A program made the position numbers and the translations under genes. Of a DNA stretch of 11,295 nt, positions 5,748 through 11,295 are shown in pieces. This DNA comes from an uncultured Clostridia bacterium (GTDB lineage Bacteria > Bacillota > Clostridia > Oscillospirales > Acutalibacteraceae), in contig CALGGQ010000018.1 in assembly GCA_937915775.1 (NCBI GenBank), positions 1 to 11,295 of the forward strand, in the 5' to 3' direction. The notes beneath the pieces are model-generated. The model made no database searches. It worked only from the letters and a program-made list of their open reading frames with translations, and was not told where the DNA came from. The number at the start of each line of letters is the position of its first letter. Position 1 is the first letter of the stretch.

Positions 5748-5787
5748 CACTCCTTTTGAATTAGTGTGTTCCAAAAGGAGTGTTTTT
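5748..5787. terminator. Terminator stem after manA that contains the next gene's SD
   Basis: CACTCCTTTTG (5748-5758) pairs exactly with CAAAAGGAGTG (5772-5782), a perfect 11-bp stem. Five T follow on the + strand, and A plus six T follow on the - strand (5747-5741). Read on the - strand it lies just past the manA stop and is a standard intrinsic terminator. Its right arm is the SD of the DUF378 gene, and the T-run fills the gap to that gene's GTG. Confidence 0.8.
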
Positions 5788-5795
5788 ATACGATG

Positions 5796-6749
5796 TCAAA
5801 TTTTAGTCAGCAAAAATTCGATTTTGCCGCTGACGGTGCAATCGCCGAAGCCGGCGGGAACGAGGAAGGAATCGCCCTTTTTCGCCGCTCTGCCGTTGAC
5901 GGTTCCGTCGCCGTCGATGATGAGCAGATGGCAGAAGCTGGTTTCATCGGCGCTGAGCGTTACGCTGTTGCCGACGTCGTAGTGCTCCACGGTAAAGAGG
6001 TCGCACTTTGTGAGCAGCTGGAAAACATAGCCGCCGTGCGCTTCCTCCTCGCCGAAGGGCTTGACAGCGTACTTTGGCGGCGCGGTGACGGAAACGTCCA
6101 CCGCCTTTTCAATATGCAGCTCGCGCGGCTTGCCGTCCTTGCCGAGCCTGCCGTAATCGTATACGCGGTAGGTGCAGTTGGAATTCTGCTGAATTTCGGC
6201 AATCAGCGCGCCCTTGCCGATGGCGTGCACCGTGCCGGCTTCAATAAAGAGCAAATCGCCTTTTTTGATTTTGACGCGGTTGAGCCTGTCGAGCAGCGTG
6301 CCCGCTTCAATCGCGTTTTTGAAATCGTCCTTTGTGATGGCTTCTTTAAAGCCGTAAATCAGCTCGGCGCCGTCCGCCGCGTCCAGCACATACCAGCACT
6401 CCGTTTTGCCGAATTCGTTTTCCACGCGGCGCGCGTAGGCGTCGTCGGGATGCACCTGCACGGAAAGATTGTCGTAGGCGTCAATCAGCTTAATCAGAAC
6501 GGGGAAGTACGGGAACCTGAGGCAGTGCGTGCCGGCAGCCTTTTCCAGCCCTTCTGTTTCGAGCACTTCCTGCAGCGTTTTGCCGTCGTATTCGCCGCCG
6601 TCAATGGTGTTCATGCCGTCCTTGTGGCAGGCGAGCATCCAGCCCTCCGCCGTTTTGTCAAAGCCTGTCGTAAAACCGAAATCGCTTTGCAGCCGTGTGC
6701 CGCCCCAGATGTAGTCCTTAAATACGGGATTCAGTTTCAGTATTGCTAT
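5796..6749 (-). CDS. manA: Mannose-6-phosphate isomerase, type I
   Basis: Zinc-dependent cupin enzyme interconverting mannose 6-phosphate and fructose 6-phosphate in the cytoplasm. Numbering is from the ATA at 6749: NPVFKDYIWGG (7-17) is the family opening. Likely metal ligands are Gln98 and His100 in VQVHPDD, Glu117 in GKTECWY and His175 in GTVHAI. Arg195 in TYRVYDYGR matches the catalytic arginine. About 317 residues is normal for the short bacterial form. The first ATG in frame (6638, residue 38) would remove the conserved opening, so it is not the start. Upstream the frame has no ATG, GTG or TTG near an SD. The choices are an ATA at 6749 behind AAGGGTG, or a GTG at 6757 that is one A out of frame (see findings). 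It is transcribed away from the ABC-F gene. Confidence 0.88.
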   Translation of the reverse strand: MAILKLNPVFKDYIWGGTRLQSDFGFTTGFDKTAEGWMLACHKDGMNTIDGGEYDGKTLQEVLETEGLEKAAGTHCLRFPYFPVLIKLIDAYDNLSVQVHPDDAYARRVENEFGKTECWYVLDAADGAELIYGFKEAITKDDFKNAIEAGTLLDRLNRVKIKKGDLLFIEAGTVHAIGKGALIAEIQQNSNCTYRVYDYGRLGKDGKPRELHIEKAVDVSVTAPPKYAVKPFGEEEAHGGYVFQLLTKCDLFTVEHYDVGNSVTLSADETSFCHLLIIDGDGTVNGRAAKKGDSFLVPAGFGDCTVSGKIEFLLTKI

Positions 6750-6779
6750 TTTTTCACCCTTTTTCCTGTTGTTATCCCC

Positions 6780-6813
6780 ATATTATCAAAATTTTACTTC
6801 ACGTTCAAGTCAA
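6780..6813 (-). promoter_or_regulatory. manA: Candidate manA promoter
   Basis: On the - strand TTGAAC (6808-6803) and TAATAT (6785-6780) are 17 bp apart. An overlapping choice is TTGACT (6813-6808) with GATAAT (6787-6782), 20 bp apart. Either would start RNA shortly before manA. The region is AT-rich and shared with the opposite ABC-F promoter. Confidence 0.45.
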
Positions 6814-6826
6814 AATAGTGTAAAAT
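6798..6826 (+). promoter_or_regulatory. Candidate promoter for the ABC-F operon
   Basis: TTCACG (6798-6803) and TAAAAT (6821-6826) are separated by 17 bp, with four and five of six matches to the sigma-A consensus. It lies 29 bases before the ABC-F start and overlaps the divergent manA promoter, so the two may compete. Confidence 0.5.
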
Positions 6827-6855
6827 ATATTGACTTATTTTTCAGGAGAAGAACG

Positions 6856-8760
6856 ATGGCAGTTCTTGACGTGCAAAACTTAACACTGTCCTTTGGGGAA
6901 AGCGTGCTGTTTGAGGACGTTTCTTTTGACGTGAAGGAGCGGGAAAAGTGCGGGCTCATCGGCGTGAACGGCGCCGGCAAGACCTCGCTGTTTAAGCTGA
7001 TTACCGGCGAGTACACGGCGGATGGCGGCAACTGCTTTCTTGCCAAAAACACGCGCCTCGGCTATATGGAGCAGCACACCTGCGCCGAAAACCGCACGGT
7101 GTATGAGGAGCTGATTTCCGTTTTTGACGAGCTGGCGCAAATGGAACGCGAGCTGGAGGCGCTCAGCCACCGGCTGACCGAGGGAATCGGCGACCAGGCA
7201 GAAAACATTGAGCGGCAGGACGCGCTGACGGAGCAGTTTACCCGTGACGGCGGACTGACGTATAAGAGCATGACGCGCGCGGCGCTGCTCGGGCTCGGTT
7301 TTACGGAAAACGAATTTGACATGCCGACGGCGAAGCTCTCGGGCGGGCAGCGCTCCAAGCTGATTCTCGCCAAGCTCCTGCTCTCCAAAGCGGATTTTCT
7401 GCTGCTTGACGAGCCGACGAACCACCTCGATATCAAGGCGGTGGAATGGCTGGAGGGCTTTTTAAAGGACTTTGCCGGCGCGTGCCTGATTATCAGCCAC
7501 GACCGTTATTTTCTCGATAAAATCACCGATAAAACGGTGGAAATTGAAAACGGAAAATGCCGTTCGTACAAGGGCAATTACTCCATGTTCCTGCAAAAAA
7601 AAGAGGCGGAGCAGAAGGCGATTGCCGAAAAGTACGAAAACGATATGAAGGAAATTGCGCGCATTGAGGGCATCATCGCCCAGCAGCGCCAGTGGAACAG
7701 AGAAAAGAACATCAAAACCGCCGAAAGCAAGGAAAAGCAGATAGAGCGCATCAAAGCGCAGCTCGTCGTGCCGGACAGCAAGGTGGAAAAAATCCGCTTT
7801 GATTTCACGCCGAAAGCCGTCAGCGGCGAGGAGGTGCTCACCGTATCCGAACTGAAAAAATCCTTCAGCGGCAAGGCAATTTTTGAGGGTGTTGATTTTA
7901 AGGTAATGCGCGGCGAGCGCGTGTTTTTGCTCGGCGATAACGGCTGCGGCAAGACGACGCTGCTGAAAATTCTGATGCAGGATTACGCTGCCGACAGCGG
8001 TTATTTCAAGTTCGGCGCGAATGTGTTTACCGGCTATTTTGACCAGGTGCAGGCGAAGCTCGATTTGACCAAATCCGCCCTGCAGGAAATCTGGACAGCC
8101 TTTCCCGCGATGACGGAAACGGCGGTGCGCAATGCGCTGGCGGCGTTCCTCTTTAAAGGCGACGATGTGTACAAGCTGCTGTCCGAATGCTCGGGCGGCG
8201 AACGGGCGCGCGTGGCGCTGCTGAAATTAATGCTCGGCAGGTTTAACTTCCTCCTGCTCGACGAGCCGACGAATCATCTGGACGCCTTTTCGCGCGAGGA
8301 GCTGGAAAAAACACTGCTGAGCTATACGGGCACGCTGCTGATTGTCAGCCATGACCGTTACTTCATTAACAAGCTGGCAACGCGTATTCTGGAGCTGAAA
8401 AGTGACGGCGTGACGGAGTATATCGGCAATTATGATGACTACACCGAGCGCAAGGCGCGTCTGACGGAGCAGACTGCCGCGGTCAAGGCTGCCGCGCCGA
8501 AAAAGGTGAACGAATACCTGCTGAAAAAGGAGCAGGCGTCGCAGCTCAGAAAAGCAAAAACACGCCTGACAAAATGCGAGGCGGAGATTGAAGCGCTGGA
8601 GGCGGAGCTCGCGGAAATCGAACAGAAGATGACGGCAAGCGGCTTTGAGGAGCTGATGGCGCTGACGGCGCAGTTTGACGAAAAAACGCAGCAGCGCGAC
8701 AGCCTGTATGCCGAATGGGAGGCGCTGTCATTTCAGATAGCGGAGAGTGAAAATGCGTAA
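6856..8760 (+). CDS. ABC-F family ATPase (YdiF/Uup-like)
   Basis: A 634-residue soluble protein with two ABC domains and no membrane segments; ABC-F proteins act on ribosomes rather than in transport. Domain 1 has Walker A GVNGAGKT (36-43), signature LSGGQRSK and Walker B LLLLDEPTNHLD. Domain 2 has GDNGCGKTT, CSGGERAR and a second LLLDEPTNHLD. A charged linker (about 245-310) joins them, and a C-terminal coiled coil follows (KTRLTKCEAEIEALEAELAE), which places it near YdiF/Uup rather than the short resistance proteins. ATG 6856 is chosen because AGGAGAA (6844-6850) precedes it; the frame is open further upstream but has no SD. It overlaps the next gene by 8 bp. Antibiotic resistance cannot be excluded, but a housekeeping role is more likely. 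Confidence 0.93.
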   Translation: MAVLDVQNLTLSFGESVLFEDVSFDVKEREKCGLIGVNGAGKTSLFKLITGEYTADGGNCFLAKNTRLGYMEQHTCAENRTVYEELISVFDELAQMERELEALSHRLTEGIGDQAENIERQDALTEQFTRDGGLTYKSMTRAALLGLGFTENEFDMPTAKLSGGQRSKLILAKLLLSKADFLLLDEPTNHLDIKAVEWLEGFLKDFAGACLIISHDRYFLDKITDKTVEIENGKCRSYKGNYSMFLQKKEAEQKAIAEKYENDMKEIARIEGIIAQQRQWNREKNIKTAESKEKQIERIKAQLVVPDSKVEKIRFDFTPKAVSGEEVLTVSELKKSFSGKAIFEGVDFKVMRGERVFLLGDNGCGKTTLLKILMQDYAADSGYFKFGANVFTGYFDQVQAKLDLTKSALQEIWTAFPAMTETAVRNALAAFLFKGDDVYKLLSECSGGERARVALLKLMLGRFNFLLLDEPTNHLDAFSREELEKTLLSYTGTLLIVSHDRYFINKLATRILELKSDGVTEYIGNYDDYTERKARLTEQTAAVKAAAPKKVNEYLLKKEQASQLRKAKTRLTKCEAEIEALEAELAEIEQKMTASGFEELMALTAQFDEKTQQRDSLYAEWEALSFQIAESENA

Positions 8761-9979
8761 AAGGGTAGTGATAATCGGCGGCGGCGCGGCAGGGCTGATG
8801 GCGGCTGCCGAGAGCGCGAAGCGCGGCAACGAAACGCTGCTGGTGGAAAAAATGAGCCGTCCGGCGCGCAAGATGATGATTACCGGCAAGGGCAGGTGCA
8901 ACGTCACGAACGCCTGCTTTGAGATAGAGGATTTCATTTCTCATGTGCCGCATAACCCGCGCTTTCTTTACAGCGCGGTTTCCGCCTTTATGCCGTACGA
9001 TACGGTGGCGCTGGTGGAATCCATGGGCGTGCCGACCAAGGTGGAGCGCGGCAACCGCGTGTTTCCGCAGTCTGATAAAGCCGTGGATATCGTAGATGCG
9101 TTCGTGAAATACGCCGGGCAAAGCGGCGTGAAATTCGTGCAGGGTACCGTGTCCGATTTGGAAATCACGGACGGGCTGGTCACGGCGGTGCTGCTGGAAA
9201 ACGGCGAGCGTATCGCGTGCGACGCGGCGGCGGTCTGCACGGGCGGAAAATCCTATCCGCTCACGGGCTCCACGGGCGACGGCTACCGGCTGGCGCAGCA
9301 GGCAGGGCATCATATCACCCCGCTGCACCCGTCGCTGATACCGCTGGTGGCGCGTAACAACTTTATTACGCAGCTACAGGGCTTATCGCTGAAAAACGTG
9401 GCGATAAAGGTGCTGGAACAGGACAAGGTCATTTATGAAGATTTCGGCGAAATGCTGTTCACCCATTTCGGTGTGAGCGGGCCGATTATCCTCTCCGCCT
9501 CGGCGCATATGGAGGAGCCGCAGGGCAGGGAGTACCGCTTGGTGATTGACCTCAAGCCTGCGCTTGACGAGCAGCAGCTGGACAAACGTCTGCAGCGCGA
9601 TTTCGCCGCCAATAATAATAAAGATTTTATAAACTCTCTCGGCGCCCTCTTGCCAAATAAGCTGATACCCGTTATTGTTAAACTGTCGAAGATTGCGCCG
9701 GCGCAGAAATGCCATCAGATAACGCGCGAGGAACGGCGCCGTCTGGTGCAGCTTTTAAAGGGGCTGACGCTGGATATCACCGGCTTTCGTCCGATTGAGG
9801 AGGCGATTGTCACCTCAGGCGGCGTGGACGTCAGGGAGATTAACCCGAAAACAATGGCGTCGAAAATCGTACCGAACCTGTATTTTGCAGGCGAGGTGAT
9901 AGACGTGGACGCCTATACAGGCGGCTTTAACCTGCAGATCGCCTTTTCAACGGGCTACCTCTGCGGGCAGAATATATAA
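8753..9979 (+). CDS. FAD-dependent oxidoreductase, HI0933/YhiN family
   Basis: A 408-residue flavoprotein. VVIIGGGAAGLMAA (5-18) is the dinucleotide-binding fold, and GKGRCNVTN is a family signature near residue 45. GGKSYPLTGSTGDGY and FTHFGVSGPIIL mark the middle, and YFAGEVIDVDAYTGGFNLQ near the end closes the FAD site. The family is widespread but its reaction is poorly known; one clostridial member (BaiN) has been linked to bile-acid metabolism, which cannot be inferred from sequence alone. ATG 8753 follows GGAG (8743-8746), which lies inside the ABC-F gene, and the two genes overlap by 8 bp, so they are co-transcribed. This gene order before cmk is, as I recall, common in Clostridia. Confidence 0.92.
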   Translation: MRKRVVIIGGGAAGLMAAAESAKRGNETLLVEKMSRPARKMMITGKGRCNVTNACFEIEDFISHVPHNPRFLYSAVSAFMPYDTVALVESMGVPTKVERGNRVFPQSDKAVDIVDAFVKYAGQSGVKFVQGTVSDLEITDGLVTAVLLENGERIACDAAAVCTGGKSYPLTGSTGDGYRLAQQAGHHITPLHPSLIPLVARNNFITQLQGLSLKNVAIKVLEQDKVIYEDFGEMLFTHFGVSGPIILSASAHMEEPQGREYRLVIDLKPALDEQQLDKRLQRDFAANNNKDFINSLGALLPNKLIPVIVKLSKIAPAQKCHQITREERRRLVQLLKGLTLDITGFRPIEEAIVTSGGVDVREINPKTMASKIVPNLYFAGEVIDVDAYTGGFNLQIAFSTGYLCGQNI

Positions 9980-9982
9980 AAA

Positions 9983-10028
9983 ATTCGGAATGCTGAAGTT
10001 GGGGCGGGACGTCGAGGACGCCGTCCCC
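9983..10028. repeat. Short intergenic repeat with imperfect hairpin
   Basis: The 70-bp gap before cmk holds TTCGGAATG...GAAG (9984-9998), which shares a 9-mer with the stem at 1661-1683. It also holds a GC-rich imperfect hairpin (10001-10028) made of GGGG/CCCC, CGG/CCG and CGTC/GACG steps around a GAG loop. No T-run follows, so it is probably not a terminator. It may be a remnant of a dispersed intergenic repeat. Confidence 0.5.
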
Positions 10029-10049
10029 TACGAAAAAGGAGAATAGGCA

Positions 10050-10715
10050 ATGATTAACGTAGCGATTGACGGACCTGCCGGCGCAGGCAAAAGCACGGTG
10101 GCAAAGGCTGCCGCGAAGGCGCTCGGCTTTATCTATGTGGATACGGGCGCGCTGTACAGAACCGTGGCGCTGGCGGCGCAGCGTGCCGGCGTGCTCAGTG
10201 ACAAGGAAGGCATCATCGCCCTGCTGGATAAGATTACCGTGGAGCTGAAATATATCGACGGCGTGCAGGCGGTGTTCCTTGATGGCGAGGATGTTTCCGC
10301 GCTGATTCGCACGCCCGAAATTTCGATGGGCGCGAGCAGTGCCTCCGCCATTCCCGAGGTGCGCGCGTTTCTGCTCGATTTGCAGCGCGACATCGCCAAA
10401 AGGAATAACGTGGTGATGGACGGGCGCGATATCGGCACGGTCGTGCTGCCGGACGCGGGACTGAAGATCTTTCTCACCGCCTCGGCGGAGGCACGGGCGC
10501 GCCGCCGCTATATCGAGCTGCAGCAGAAGGGCGATCCCGCGACCTTTGAGGAGGTGCTGGCGGATATGCTCGTGCGCGACAAAAACGATTCTACCCGCGA
10601 CGCCGCGCCGCTGAAGGCGGCGGACGACGCGATACCGGTCGATACGACCGATATGACCCTGGAGGAGAGCATCGATTTTCTCTGCGGGCTCATCCGCGAG
10701 CGGTTCGGACTGTGA
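10050..10715 (+). CDS. cmk: Cytidylate kinase
   Basis: A 221-residue cytoplasmic kinase that phosphorylates CMP and dCMP with ATP, salvaging pyrimidines from RNA and lipid turnover. IDGPAGAGKSTVAK (6-19) is the P-loop. YVDTGALYRTVAL is the conserved segment after it and contributes to the CMP site. MDGRDIGTVVLPDA is the family's RDIGT motif. RDKNDSTRDAAPLKAADDAI is the arginine-rich lid and following block. The start is set by AAGGAG at 10036-10041, eight bases before ATG. Length is typical of the bacterial enzyme. It overlaps ispH by 4 bp (GTGA), so the two are translationally coupled; a cmk-ispH(-rpsA) order is common in Clostridia. Confidence 0.96.
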   Translation: MINVAIDGPAGAGKSTVAKAAAKALGFIYVDTGALYRTVALAAQRAGVLSDKEGIIALLDKITVELKYIDGVQAVFLDGEDVSALIRTPEISMGASSASAIPEVRAFLLDLQRDIAKRNNVVMDGRDIGTVVLPDAGLKIFLTASAEARARRRYIELQQKGDPATFEEVLADMLVRDKNDSTRDAAPLKAADDAIPVDTTDMTLEESIDFLCGLIRERFGL

Positions 10716-11295
10716 CGGACGTCATCCTGGCGGAGAGCGCCGGCTTCTGCTTCGGCGTGGAGCGAGCGGTCGCCATGACGGAAAAGGCGCTGGAGACCGG
10801 CGGGCTGTACAGCCTGGGCGAGCTGATCCACAACAGGGATGCCGTCGGACGCCTCGAGGCGAAGGGGCTTCGCGCCGTTCCCGACGCGGCGTCTGTTCCC
10901 GCGGGCGCGAGGGTCGTCATCCGCTCGCACGGCGTTTCAAGGGCTGAGCTCGAGCTCCTGCGCGACAAGGGCTGCGAGCTGATCGACGCGACGTGTCCGC
11001 GTGTCTCGCGCATCCACCGGATCGTAGAACGCGCGGCCGCGGAGGGGCGGAGGGTCGTGATCTTCGGCGAGCCGAGCCACCCGGAGGTGCAGGGGATCTG
11101 CGGCTGGTGCGAGGGCGCTTTCGTGGCGCAGGAGCTTGACAGCTTCCTCGGCGGCGCAGGGGAGATGGGGATTTCCCCGGAAACGCCCATTACGGTGGTA
11201 TTCCAGACGACCTCGCACAAAAAAACCAGTGAACAAATCATTAATTCTTTAAAAAAAGAGTATACAAACGCAAAGTTCTTTGATACAATATGTGA
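10712..11295 (+). CDS. ispH: 4-hydroxy-3-methylbut-2-enyl diphosphate reductase (3' partial)
   Basis: The last enzyme of the MEP isoprenoid pathway, an iron-sulfur protein making IPP and DMAPP. 194 codons are visible, with no stop before the window edge. The three cluster cysteines are Cys13 (GFCFGVERAV), Cys95 (DATCP) and Cys194 (FFDTIC, the last full codon). Substrate residues are His40 (LIHN), His73 (SHGV), and His123 with Glu125 (PSHPEVQG). FQTTS also fits. The start is GTG 10712, overlapping the cmk stop, and no other start keeps the Cys13 block. In many Clostridia this gene is fused to ribosomal protein S1, which would lie beyond the window. Base composition drops steeply near 11210, although the protein reads through normally. 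Confidence 0.95.
   Translation, partial: MTDVILAESAGFCFGVERAVAMTEKALETGGLYSLGELIHNRDAVGRLEAKGLRAVPDAASVPAGARVVIRSHGVSRAELELLRDKGCELIDATCPRVSRIHRIVERAAAEGRRVVIFGEPSHPEVQGICGWCEGAFVAQELDSFLGGAGEMGISPETPITVVFQTTSHKKTSEQIINSLKKEYTNAKFFDTIC

Noticed and set aside
5766..6818. Long + strand open frame (350 codons) opposite manA
   Set aside because: It is antisense to a clear mannose-6-phosphate isomerase, has no recognisable motifs, and reflects the codon bias of the real gene.
6769..6855. Upstream extension of the ABC-F protein
   Set aside because: The frame is open back to 6769, but these bases hold the divergent promoters and the SD fits ATG 6856, which gives the normal family N-terminus.
8546..9328. 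- strand open frame of 260 codons across the ABC-F/flavoprotein junction
   Set aside because: It is antisense to two genes with complete motifs. The His/Arg-rich composition is typical of a GC-rich shadow frame.

Overview
This window looks like chromosomal DNA of an endospore-forming Clostridia member, most likely an Oscillospiraceae/Ruminococcaceae-type gut Firmicute of fairly high GC. The support is the spoIIGA-sigE pair, a transketolase split into two subunits, a cmk-ispH pair, Shine-Dalgarno (SD) sequences of AGGAG type, and protein matches to clostridial families. Most of it is core genome rather than a mobile island. The unusual material is in the intergenic DNA.

Layout. (1) 2-1563, + strand: the end of the N-terminal and all of the C-terminal transketolase subunit. 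(2) 1561-1700: a gap of hairpins and 7-bp repeats. (3) 1711-2505: a protein with two weak SCP2-like halves, closed by an intrinsic terminator. (4) 2557-3450: a low-GC secreted protein gene. (5) 3471-5041: a Spo0A-type promoter, spoIIGA (membrane aspartic protease) and sigE (pro-sigma-E), the pair that starts the mother-cell programme of sporulation. (6) 5015-5511: three tandem copies of a repeat of about 150-180 bp, built of 7-bp iterons around a conserved core; each copy carries the last codons of sigE. (7) 5511-6749, - strand: a terminator, a small DUF378 membrane protein and type I mannose-6-phosphate isomerase. (8) 6856-11295, + strand: an ABC-F ATPase, an HI0933-type flavoprotein, cytidylate kinase, and IspH, which runs off the window edge.

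How the genes relate. SpoIIGA cleaves the pro-peptide from sigma-E after the asymmetric septum forms, and the two genes abut as an operon. The ABC-F and flavoprotein genes overlap, as do cmk and ispH, so each pair is probably co-transcribed. The rest is housekeeping: pentose phosphate, mannose, CMP and isoprenoid metabolism.

The observations most worth following are regulatory or structural. A long inverted repeat at 3482-3522 contains the spoIIGA -10 box and SD, so read-through RNA would hide the ribosome site while RNA from the sporulation promoter would not. The DUF378 gene has a similar SD inside a terminator stem. spoIIGA and manA both lack a normal start codon where one is expected. The sigE tail has been copied into a tandem array of a heptad-repeat element. 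GC falls sharply inside ispH. I do not see a clearly new multi-gene system here.
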